Shown here: positions 1 to 5,942 of the stretch, in pieces
Position numbering within the stretch: position 1 is the stretch's first letter
Layout: every line of letters starts with the position of its first letter
NCBI GenBank assembly: GCA_035493495.1
Contig: DATJIG010000161.1
Span: 1-11,458, forward strand
Direction of reading: 5' to 3'
Source: DATJIG01 sp035493495
GTDB taxonomy: Bacteria; Pseudomonadota; Alphaproteobacteria; SMXQ01
Length of the DNA stretch: 11,458 bases
Translations under genes and position numbers: made by a program
The notes under the pieces: model-generated
What the model was told of the DNA's origin: nothing
What the model saw: only the letters and a program-made list of their open reading frames with translations
Databases searched by the model: none

Positions 1-2
1 TG

Positions 3-908
3 CGCCGCCTGTCCGACGGCCAGATCTCCGTCTCGTTCGAGTTCTTCCCGCCCAAGACTGCGGCGATGGAGGAGACGCTGTGGGCGTCGATCCGCCGGCT
101 CGCGCCCCTGGGCCCGCGATTCGTGTCGGTGACCTACGGCGCCGGGGGCTCGACCCGCGAGCGCACCCACAACACCGTCGTCCGCATCCTGCATGAGACG
201 GCGCTGACTCCGGCCGCGCATCTCACCTGTGTCGGCGCGACCCGAGACGAGGTCGACGACGTCGCGCGCCATTACTGGGACGCGGGCGTGCGCCACATCG
301 TGGCGCTGCGCGGCGACGCGCCCGATCAGGGCGGCTATACGCCGCACCCGGGCGGCTACGCCTACGCCTCCGATCTCGTTGCCGGCCTCAAGAAGATCGG
401 CGATTTCGAGGTCTCTGTGGCGGCGTATCCCGAGACCCATCCCGAGGCCAGGAACGCCGACGCCGACGTCGAGAATCTCAAACGGAAGATCGACGCCGGG
501 GCGACCCGCGCCATCACCCAGTATTTCTTCGATCCCGCCGTCTACTTCCGCTTTCTCGAGAAGGTCCGCAAGGCCGGGATCACCGTGCCGGTGGTGCCGG
601 GAATCCTGCCAGTGGTGAACTTTGGCCAGACTGTGAAGTTCTCCAAGGCGTGCGGCGCCAGCGTCCCGCCGTGGCTCGCTCGGCTGTTCGACGGCCTCGA
701 CGAGGACGCCGAGACGCGCAAGCTGGTGGCGGCGACGGTGGTCGCCGAGCAGGTAAGGGCGCTGCACGCGGGCGGAGTCCGTGACTTCCACTTCTATACG
801 CTCAACCGCGCCGACCTCGTGTTCGCCATCTGCCATATCCTCGGCGTGCGCGGCGCCGTGCCGTCGAACATTCCGCAAGAGTCGAGCGCCCAGGAGTCCA
901 AAGCATGA
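3..908 (+). CDS. metF: 5,10-methylenetetrahydrofolate reductase, 5'-partial
   Basis: This enzyme reduces 5,10-methylene-tetrahydrofolate to 5-methyl-tetrahydrofolate with FAD and NADH in the cytoplasm, supplying the methyl donor for methionine synthase. The reading frame is open from the window edge, so the true start lies upstream. The first visible residues include SFEFFPPKT, the family's N-terminal signature with its catalytic Glu. An internal ATG at 66 is not the start because that motif lies before it. Further hallmarks are FVSVTYGAGGS, HLTCVGAT, HIVALRGDAP (the FAD-contacting Asp region), SVAAYPETHPEA, ITQYFFD, PGILPVVNF (substrate-stacking Phe) and the C-terminal DFHFYTLNRADL. About 301 residues are visible, close to the usual 290-300, so only a short N-terminus is missing. 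The C-terminal tail after GVRGA is a short Ser/Glu/Ala-rich extension. The TGA overlaps the metH ATG, indicating coupled translation. Identification is by recall of the E. coli MetF sequence. Confidence 0.97.
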   Translation, partial: RRLSDGQISVSFEFFPPKTAAMEETLWASIRRLAPLGPRFVSVTYGAGGSTRERTHNTVVRILHETALTPAAHLTCVGATRDEVDDVARHYWDAGVRHIVALRGDAPDQGGYTPHPGGYAYASDLVAGLKKIGDFEVSVAAYPETHPEARNADADVENLKRKIDAGATRAITQYFFDPAVYFRFLEKVRKAGITVPVVPGILPVVNFGQTVKFSKACGASVPPWLARLFDGLDEDAETRKLVAATVVAEQVRALHAGGVRDFHFYTLNRADLVFAICHILGVRGAVPSNIPQESSAQESKA

Positions 909-3900
909 GTCGCTTCCTCGATGCCCTGTCCGATCGCGTGCTGCTCGCCGACGGAGCGACGGGTTCGCGCGTGCAGCTTCTCCATCTCGACGTCGAGCGC
1001 GACTACGGCGGCGCCGAGAACTGCACCGACATCCTGTGCCGCACGCGGCCCGACATCATTCTCGACATCCACAAGAGCTATTTCGCGGCTGGCTCCGACG
1101 CGGTGACCACCAACAGCTTCGGCGCCTCGCCGGTGACGCTCGGCGAATTCGGCCTGTCGGACGAGGCGTTCGCGCTCGCCAAGCGCTCGGCCGAAATCGC
1201 CCACGAGGCGATCGACGCGTTCAAGGCCGACGGCCGCGAGCGGTTCGTGCTCGGCGACATCGGACCTGGAACGAAGCTCCCGACCCTCGGCCACATCGAC
1301 TACCAGTCGCTCGAGGACGCGCTCACCGTGCAGGCCGCGGGCCTGATCGCCGGCGGCGCCGACTCGTTCCTGATCGAGACCTGCCAGGATCCTTTGCAGA
1401 TCAAGGCCGCGGTCAACGCCTGCAAGCGGGCCAAGGCCGAGGCCAACTCCGACATTCCGATTTTTGTCCAGGCGACGGTCGAGACCACTGGCACGCTGCT
1501 TGTCGGCGCCGACATCGCCGCCGCCGCGACGGTCGTGCAGTCGCTCGACGTGCCGCTGATGGGCCTCAACTGCGCGACGGGTCCGCGCGAGATGGCCGAG
1601 CACATCCGCTGGCTCGGCGAGAACTGGCCGGGTTTCATCTCGTGCCAGCCCAACGCCGGACTCCCTGAACTGGTCGACGGCAAGCCGCACTACCCGCTGC
1701 AGCCGAAGGAACTCTCGACCTGGCTCGAGCGCTTTGTCACCGAGAACGGCGTCAGCATGATCGGCGGCTGCTGCGGCACCACTGACGACCACATCCGCGA
1801 GCTCGACGCGATGCTGCGCCGCGTCGGCGGCAACGAGCTCCGGCCGAAGCGTCGGCCGCGCGCCACGCAGTGGGTGCCGTCGGCCGCGTCGCTCTACCAG
1901 CAGGTGCCGCTGCGCCAGGAGAACGCCTACTTCTCGATCGGCGAGCGCTGCAACGCCAACGGCTCGAAGCAGTTCCGCACCTATCAGGAAAACGGCGATT
2001 GGGACGGCTGCGTCGCCATGGGCCGCGAGCAGGTGAACGAAGGCTCGCACGCACTCGACGTCTGCACCGCGTTCGTCGGCCGCGACGAGATTGCCGACAT
2101 GACCGAGGTGATCACGCGGATGCGCGGGTCGATCACCGCGCCGCTGGTCATCGACTCGACCGAGTTGGGCGTCCTCGAATCGGCGCTCAAGCTCTACGGC
2201 GGCAAACCGATCATCAATTCGATCAACTTCGAGGATGGCGAGGAGCCGGCGGCGAAGCGCATGGAGCTTGCGCGCCGCTTCGGCGCCGCGGTCATCGCGC
2301 TCACCATCGAAGAGCCCGGCATGGCCAAGGTTGCGAAGGACAAGCTGCGCATCGCCAAGCGTCTCGCCGACTTCGCGTGCGGAAAATACGGCCTGCCGCT
2401 GTCGGACCTGCTGATCGATCCGTTGACCTTCACCATCGCCACCGGTAACGCGGACGACCGTCGTCTCGGCCTCGAGACTCTCGACGGCATCGAGATGATC
2501 CGCGAGGCGCTGCCCGAGGTGCAGATCATCCTCGGGCTTTCCAACATCTCGTTCGGCCTGTCGCCGGCCGCGCGCCACGTGCTGAACTCGGTGTTCCTCG
2601 ATCATGCGGTGAAGCGCGGCATGACCGGCGCGATCGTGCACTTCTCGCGCATCGCGCCGCTGCACAAGATTCCCGAAGCCGAGGTCAAGACCGCCGAGGA
2701 CCTGATCTTCGACCGCCGGCGAGAGGACTACGATCCGCTGCAGGCGTTCATCGCGCTGTTTGCCGGCCGTGCCGGCGAGGAGCGGGCCAAGAAGGTGCGC
2801 GCCGAGACGCCCGAAGAGCGTCTCAAGCAGCGCATCATCGACGGCGAGCGCAAGGGGATCGAAGTCGATCTCGAGGACGCTATGAAGGCGCATCCGCCGC
2901 TCGACATCATCAACACGTTCCTGCTCGACGGCATGAAGGTGGTTGGCGAATTGTTCGGCGCCGGCAAGATGCAGCTCCCGTTCGTGCTGCAGTCGGCCGA
3001 GACGATGAAGGCGGCTGTCGCCTACCTCGAGCCGTTCATGGAAAAGATCGAGGGTCAGGAGAAGGGCACGATCGTGCTCGCCACGGTGAAGGGCGACGTT
3101 CACGACATCGGCAAGAACCTGGTCGACATCATTCTGACGAACAACGGCTACAAGGTCGTCAACCTCGGCATCAAGCAGCCGCTCGACAACATCGTCGCCG
3201 CGGCGCGGCAGCACAAAGCCGACGCCATCGGCATGTCCGGCCTCTTGGTGAAGTCGACCGTCGTGATGCGCGAGAACCTCGTGGAGATGAGCCGGCAGCA
3301 GCTCGACGTGCCGGTGATTCTCGGCGGCGCCGCGTTGACGCGCCAGTACGTCGAGACCGACTGCCTCAACTCCTACGAGGCGCACCGGGTCGCCTACGCG
3401 GGCGACGCCTTCGACGGCCTCGCGCTGATGGAGAAGGTGAAGTCGGGCGGATTCGATTCCTACGTCTCCGAGCGCGCCGAAAAAGCGGCGGCGCGGCCGA
3501 AGCGCACGCGCCCCGCGGCGCAGGCGGGCGCTCCGGCGCAGCCGCAGCCGTCGGATATTCCGCAAATCGAGGCGCGGCCGATCGAGTTCGAGGAGACCCG
3601 CGTCAAGAAGGCGGAGCTCCTGGCCGGCGTGCCGGTACCGACGCCGCCGTTCTACGGCGCGCGCGTCATCGAGAAGCTGTCGTTGAAAGCGCTCGTGCCG
3701 TATCTCAATGAGCGCATGCTGTACCAGTTCCATTGGGGCTTCCGGAAGGAAGGCCGTCGGCTCGACGAGTACATGGCGTGGGCGCGCAAGGAGCTGCGGC
3801 CGACGCTCTACCGTCTGCTCGAGCAGTGCGCCAAGGAGAAGATCCTCCAGCCGGTGGCCGCCTACGGCTTCTGGAAGTGCGCGGCCGAGGGCAACACGGT

Positions 3901-4426
3901 GATCCTGTTCGAGCAGGACGGCGCCACCGAGGTCGCGCGCTTCGAATTCCCGCGTCAGAAGAAGGCGGGCGGGCTGTGCATCGCCGATTTCTTCCGCGAC
4001 ATCGACGCCAATCATCGCGACGTCATCGGGTTGCAGGTGGTGACCGTCGGCCAGCACGCGAGCGAGGTCGCGCGCGAGTGGTTCGCCGCAGATCGCTACA
4101 AGGATTACTTGTATCTCCACGGCATCGGCGTCGAGATGACCGAGGCGCTCGCCGAGTACGTGCACAAGAAGATTCGCGCCGAGCTCGGATTCGCCGACGA
4201 GGACGCGCGCGACATCGACACCCTGCTGTCGCAGGGCTATCGCGGCTCGCGCTATTCGTTCGGTTATCCGGCGTGCCCCAACCTCGCCGATCAAAGGAAG
4301 ATCCTCGAATTGTTGGGCGCGGGCCGCATCGGCATCAGCATGTCGGACGAGGACCAACTCCATCCCGAGCAATCGACCTCGGCGTTCGTCGTTCATCATC
4401 CGCAGGCGAAGTACTTCGGCGTCTGA
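905..4426 (+). CDS. metH: Cobalamin-dependent methionine synthase
   Basis: MetH transfers a methyl group from 5-methyl-tetrahydrofolate to homocysteine through methylcobalamin. The 1173 residues show the full module order. The homocysteine domain (about 1-310) carries the zinc cysteines C223 (GLNCATG) and C289-C290 (GGCCGTT). The pterin domain (about 335-600) has IGERCNANGSKQF and LIDPLTFTIATG. The cap and B12 domain (about 635-855) has GDVHDIGKN, with H733 as the cobalt ligand, and later GMSGLLVKST. An Ala/Pro-rich linker (about 857-892) leads to the reactivation domain (about 900-1173), with R1116 and GYPACP at 1120-1125 forming the SAM-binding motif. The start is fixed by the ATGA overlap with metF. 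The protein is shorter than E. coli MetH (1227 residues): it ends just after the QSTSAFVVHHPQAKYF segment and lacks the E. coli C-terminal tail. The pterin and tail motifs look more like actinobacterial or cyanobacterial MetH from memory. No domain is broken. Confidence 0.98.
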   Translation: MSRFLDALSDRVLLADGATGSRVQLLHLDVERDYGGAENCTDILCRTRPDIILDIHKSYFAAGSDAVTTNSFGASPVTLGEFGLSDEAFALAKRSAEIAHEAIDAFKADGRERFVLGDIGPGTKLPTLGHIDYQSLEDALTVQAAGLIAGGADSFLIETCQDPLQIKAAVNACKRAKAEANSDIPIFVQATVETTGTLLVGADIAAAATVVQSLDVPLMGLNCATGPREMAEHIRWLGENWPGFISCQPNAGLPELVDGKPHYPLQPKELSTWLERFVTENGVSMIGGCCGTTDDHIRELDAMLRRVGGNELRPKRRPRATQWVPSAASLYQQVPLRQENAYFSIGERCNANGSKQFRTYQENGDWDGCVAMGREQVNEGSHALDVCTAFVGRDEIADMTEVITRMRGSITAPLVIDSTELGVLESALKLYGGKPIINSINFEDGEEPAAKRMELARRFGAAVIALTIEEPGMAKVAKDKLRIAKRLADFACGKYGLPLSDLLIDPLTFTIATGNADDRRLGLETLDGIEMIREALPEVQIILGLSNISFGLSPAARHVLNSVFLDHAVKRGMTGAIVHFSRIAPLHKIPEAEVKTAEDLIFDRRREDYDPLQAFIALFAGRAGEERAKKVRAETPEERLKQRIIDGERKGIEVDLEDAMKAHPPLDIINTFLLDGMKVVGELFGAGKMQLPFVLQSAETMKAAVAYLEPFMEKIEGQEKGTIVLATVKGDVHDIGKNLVDIILTNNGYKVVNLGIKQPLDNIVAAARQHKADAIGMSGLLVKSTVVMRENLVEMSRQQLDVPVILGGAALTRQYVETDCLNSYEAHRVAYAGDAFDGLALMEKVKSGGFDSYVSERAEKAAARPKRTRPAAQAGAPAQPQPSDIPQIEARPIEFEETRVKKAELLAGVPVPTPPFYGARVIEKLSLKALVPYLNERMLYQFHWGFRKEGRRLDEYMAWARKELRPTLYRLLEQCAKEKILQPVAAYGFWKCAAEGNTVILFEQDGATEVARFEFPRQKKAGGLCIADFFRDIDANHRDVIGLQVVTVGQHASEVAREWFAADRYKDYLYLHGIGVEMTEALAEYVHKKIRAELGFADEDARDIDTLLSQGYRGSRYSFGYPACPNLADQRKILELLGAGRIGISMSDEDQLHPEQSTSAFVVHHPQAKYFGV

Positions 4427-4431
4427 CGCCG
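4417..4431 (+). repeat. Inverted repeat over the metH stop codon
   Basis: The 15-base perfect dyad CGGCGTC-T-GACGCCG has the metH TGA (4424-4426) at its centre. As RNA it could fold as a 5-bp CGGCG/CGCCG stem with loop TCTGA. No T-run follows, so it is at best a weak terminator or 3'-end stabiliser for the metF-metH message. Confidence 0.4.
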
Positions 4432-4483
4432 CGGACGTGATCGCGCGTACTTCGGGCTTGGTGCGATGGCCGGCGGTGGCTCC

Positions 4484-4526
4484 TTGACTTCGGTGGTTTA
4501 ACGCCTAAGTTGAGTGGCGTTATGAT
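4484..4526 (+). promoter_or_regulatory. Candidate promoters for the zinc-ribbon-Rnk/rnk operon
   Basis: Two overlapping sigma-70-like arrangements lie in the spacer after metH. One is TTAACG (4498-4503), 17 bases, then TATGAT (4521-4526). The other is TTGACT (4484-4489), 16 bases, then TAAGTT (4506-4511). The first has the better -10 element and spacing, the second the better -35. Either would give a leader of roughly 170-190 bases before the ATG at 4705. The patch is visibly more AT-rich than its surroundings. This is an eye match to consensus only. Confidence 0.4.
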
Positions 4527-4536
4527 CCGCGATCAT
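4522..4536. promoter_or_regulatory. Operator-like palindrome overlapping the candidate -10
   Basis: ATGATC-CGC-GATCAT is a perfect 6-bp-arm dyad with a 3-base centre. It overlaps the TATGAT -10 element and the expected transcription start. Such a position suits a dimeric repressor site. No regulator gene is visible in the window and I do not recognise the motif. Confidence 0.35.
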
Positions 4537-4562
4537 CGCCTTCATCGTCTTTTCACGCACTC

Positions 4563-4638
4563 GGGAAGCCTGCGAGCAGGCTCTTTCCCCCCGGGTGTGG
4601 CTGGCTGTTCGCGCTAAAGGCCGCCTCCCCGCCCGGGG
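4563..4638 (+). promoter_or_regulatory. Structured leader RNA with alternative pairings
   Basis: A hairpin pairs GGGAA (4563-4567) with TTCCC (4585-4589) and GCCTG (4568-4572) with CAGGC (4577-4581), with loop CGAG and a 3-base bulge. The following CCCCGGG (4589-4595) can instead pair with CCCGGGG (4632-4638), sharing C4589 with the first hairpin. The fold could act in attenuation or as a protein-binding leader, or reflect only high GC. I recognise no known riboswitch class. The rest of the 4427-4704 spacer holds no convincing gene. Confidence 0.3.
4584..4597 (+). repeat. Left copy of a 14-base inverted repeat flanking the Rnk pair
   Basis: TTTCCCCCCGGGTG here is the exact reverse complement of 5853-5866. 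The copies lie in the two spacers on either side of the tandem Rnk genes, about 1.25 kb apart. This copy lies inside the leader RNA fold. Flanking bases do not continue the match. Confidence 0.4.
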
Positions 4639-4669
4639 TCCATTCTCCACCGTCCCAGCAACGAGGAGA

Positions 4670-4690
4670 CCCGACGCACTGCGTGTCGGG
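4670..4690 (+). promoter_or_regulatory. Hairpin just before the ribosome-binding site
   Basis: CCCGACGC and GTGTCGGG pair as an 8-bp stem (one G-U pair) with a 5-base loop. It ends 5 bases before the GGAGG (4696-4700) that serves the ATG at 4705. Its position suggests it may influence translation of the zinc-ribbon-Rnk gene. Confidence 0.35.
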
Positions 4691-4704
4691 CGAATGGAGG
4701 CGTC

Positions 4705-5334
4705 ATGCGTCCCGATCCAGGCGTATGCCCGTCGTGCAACAGGAAGATTCCGCGCGCGGCGATCCGATGCGTCTACTGCAACACGTGGCTCGCGGTTGAA
4801 ATCCTCCGCGCGCCCGGCGAATCGGCCGTGTCCGATCCGACCGTGCCGTCGCCCGCGACTCGTGCCGGCGCAGCTTACGGCTCGGTGATCTATCTCACGC
4901 CGGCCGAGTTCGCGAAGCTCGAATACGTCGCGACGATTGCGCGCAATCCGCGCACCGACGCGCTCGCCGAGGCACTCGTCGACAAGCTCGCGTGCGCCGT
5001 CATCGTGCCCGCGCGCGATCTGCCGGCCGGGGTGATGACCATCAACCGTGCCGCCCGAATCGTCGTTTCCGACGGCGGCGTGAGCCGTCGCCGCCTCGTC
5101 GTGTTGCGGAATCCGGAGAGCTGCGACGGCGATCCGGGCACCGTGTCGGTGGTGTCGGAGCTGGGACTCGCGCTGCTCGGCATGACCGCCGGAGGTTCCG
5201 CGATTTATCGCGGCTTCGACGGCGTGTCCCGCACCGTGACCGTCGAGCGCGTGCTCGACGGGACCGAACACGCGGTGTTGACAGGGCCGATCGCCTCGCC
5301 GGACGGCGAGGATCCCGGCCCGACCGCTGCCTGA
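4705..5334 (+). CDS. Zinc ribbon fused to an Rnk-like (GreA/GreB C-terminal-like) domain
   Basis: This 209-residue cytoplasmic protein of unknown exact role has two parts. Residues 8-25 form a compact zinc ribbon, CPSC then CVYC (CX2C-X10-CX2C). After a Pro/Ala/Ser-rich linker (about 36-60), residues 61-195 align with the Rnk encoded next door: YLTPAEFAKL, ALAEALVDKLACAVIVPARDLPAGVMTINRAARI and VSVVSELGLALLGMTAGG match the helical segment and the FKBP-like tail of Rnk. Known Rnk binds RNA polymerase near the secondary channel, so transcription regulation is the best guess. The basic segment GVSRRRLVVLRNP lies in the middle of that domain. The start is set by GGAGG four bases upstream and by the cysteines at residue 8. 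It is 16 bases from rnk and shares its terminator. The N-terminal zinc ribbon is unusual for Rnk proteins (about 135 residues). Homology to the neighbour is clear by eye; function is inferred. Confidence 0.85.
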   Translation: MRPDPGVCPSCNRKIPRAAIRCVYCNTWLAVEILRAPGESAVSDPTVPSPATRAGAAYGSVIYLTPAEFAKLEYVATIARNPRTDALAEALVDKLACAVIVPARDLPAGVMTINRAARIVVSDGGVSRRRLVVLRNPESCDGDPGTVSVVSELGLALLGMTAGGSAIYRGFDGVSRTVTVERVLDGTEHAVLTGPIASPDGEDPGPTAA

Positions 5335-5344
5335 ATCAGGAGGT
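5330..5344 (+). promoter_or_regulatory. Strong ribosome-binding site for rnk, overlapped by a dyad
   Basis: AGGAGGT (5338-5344) lies 6 bases before the ATG at 5351, a near-perfect Shine-Dalgarno that fixes the rnk start. It overlaps the short dyad CCTGA-A-TCAGG (5330-5340), which also contains the upstream stop TGA (5332-5334). Ribosomes terminating on the first gene would sit on this site, which suggests translational coupling. Confidence 0.6.
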
Positions 5345-5350
5345 AATGTC

Positions 5351-5788
5351 ATGCTCAGTACGCTCCCCCCGATAACGTTGACGGAGGAAAACCACCGTAT
5401 GCTGTCGGATATGGTGGACAAGTTGAAGGTAACGATGCCGGTCGCCGAGTTTCTCGGCCGCGAGCTCGATCGCGCGCGCATCGTGTCGTCGGCCGACATT
5501 CCCGCCGACGTCGTGACGCTCGGCTCGGAGGTGCGCTTCAAGGACCCCCGGTCCGCTGCGATCCGCTCGGTGCGATTGGTGAACCCCGCCGACGAAAACG
5601 TCTCCGGTGGGCTGCTGTCGATCCTGACGCCGGTCGGAGTCGCGTTGCTCGGGCTCTCGGCCGGACAGCATATGGAATGGGAGACGCGCGACGGCCGGAC
5701 GCTCGGCCTTCGGCTGCTCGAGGTGACGTATCAGCCCGAGGCAGCGGGTCGCGCGCAGACGCGGGAGGCGGTGGGCAGCGCGCGCTGA
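5351..5788 (+). CDS. rnk: Rnk, regulator of nucleoside diphosphate kinase / RNA-polymerase-associated protein
   Basis: Rnk is a small GreA/GreB-related factor. In enterobacteria and Pseudomonas it was found as a regulator of nucleoside diphosphate kinase and it binds RNA polymerase, with an N-terminal coiled coil shorter than that of GreA. The 145 residues here are close to the usual length (about 136). ITLTEENHRMLSDMVDKL begins the helical part, AEFLGRELDRARIV completes it, DIPADVVTLGSEVRFKD starts the FKBP-like part, and SILTPVGVALLGLSAGQ is the Gre-family C-terminal signature. LLEVTYQPEAAG is nearly the E. coli Rnk ending; the last ten or so residues are an extra polar tail. It follows the zinc-ribbon paralogue by 16 bases and ends 28 bases before a terminator, so the two form one operon. 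An effect on nucleotide pools is known only from other species. Confidence 0.93.
   Translation: MLSTLPPITLTEENHRMLSDMVDKLKVTMPVAEFLGRELDRARIVSSADIPADVVTLGSEVRFKDPRSAAIRSVRLVNPADENVSGGLLSILTPVGVALLGLSAGQHMEWETRDGRTLGLRLLEVTYQPEAAGRAQTREAVGSAR
5776..5787 (+). repeat. Palindrome touching the rnk stop codon
   Basis: CAGCGCGCGCTG is a 12-base perfect palindrome whose last two bases are the first two of the rnk TGA (5786-5788). As a hairpin it would be small (4 bp, 4-base loop). Alternating GC runs make chance likely. Confidence 0.2.
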
Positions 5789-5816
5789 GCGAAGGACGGC
5801 GTCTCGGCGAGGGCAG

Positions 5817-5850
5817 GCGTCGGCGCGCAACGAGCTGCGGCCGACGCTTT
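5817..5850 (+). terminator. Intrinsic terminator of the Rnk operon
   Basis: GCGTCGGC (5817-5824) pairs perfectly with GCCGACGC (5840-5847). After one bulged G, CGCA (5826-5829) pairs with TGCG (5836-5839) around a 6-base loop. This gives a 12-bp GC-rich stem followed directly by TTTATC. It starts 28 bases after the rnk stop. The T-tract is short but the stem is the best terminator in the window. Confidence 0.7.
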
Positions 5851-5852
5851 AT

Positions 5853-5866
5853 CACCCGGGGGGAAA
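5853..5866 (-). repeat. Right copy of a 14-base inverted repeat flanking the Rnk pair
   Basis: CACCCGGGGGGAAA is the exact reverse complement of 4584-4597. It lies just beyond the Rnk terminator and forms the left arm of the hairpin at 5859-5889. Confidence 0.4.
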
Positions 5867-5889
5867 AACTCGGCGTTTGACCTTCCCCC
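5859..5889 (+). repeat. Hairpin between the Rnk terminator and the binding-protein gene
   Basis: GGGGGAA (5859-5865) pairs with TTCCCCC (5883-5889), and AAAC (5866-5869) pairs with GTTT (5875-5878), leaving a 5-base loop and a 4-base bulge. Its role is unknown. Read on the minus strand, the left arm has a TTTTT run, but no minus-strand gene ends here. Confidence 0.35.
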
Positions 5890-5929
5890 GCCGGCCCGGC
5901 TGGCGCATGCTCGTGCCAGCCTGTCCGGC
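5890..5929 (+). promoter_or_regulatory. Long hairpin directly before the binding-protein ribosome site
   Basis: GGCTGGCGC (5898-5906) pairs with GTGCCAGCC (5913-5921), 9 bp including one G-U, with a 6-base loop. Outer GCCGG (5890-5894) pairs with CCGGC (5925-5929) across a 3x3 internal loop. It ends 2 bases before the G-rich Shine-Dalgarno at 5932-5937, so it may affect translation of the next gene. I could not identify a promoter for that gene between the terminator and here. Confidence 0.35.
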
Positions 5930-5942
5930 ATGGGGGACGATC

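Noticed and set aside
794..4399. A 1201-codon open frame antisense to metH
   Set aside because: It mirrors a certain metH frame in very GC-rich DNA, where antisense stop codons are rare. Its product is Arg/Ala/Leu/Asp-rich low-complexity sequence with no recognisable motif.
4427..4704. A TPP, SAM or cobalamin riboswitch in the leader
   Set aside because: I could find no thi-box, B12-box or SAM core sequences, and the downstream genes have no link to those ligands.
4595..4888. A possible small protein in the spacer before the zinc-ribbon gene
   Set aside because: Most of it overlaps the zinc-ribbon gene in another frame, its composition is Arg/Pro-rich, and there is no ribosome site at its ATG.
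4498..5541. A 347-codon minus-strand open frame over the leader and the zinc-ribbon gene
   Set aside because: The plus-strand gene has a clear zinc ribbon and Rnk homology with a proper ribosome site; the antisense product has neither.
5877..5942. An upstream TTG start for the binding protein
   Set aside because: It would place 22 non-homologous residues ahead of a clean signal peptide and lacks a ribosome site; the ATG at 5943 has one.
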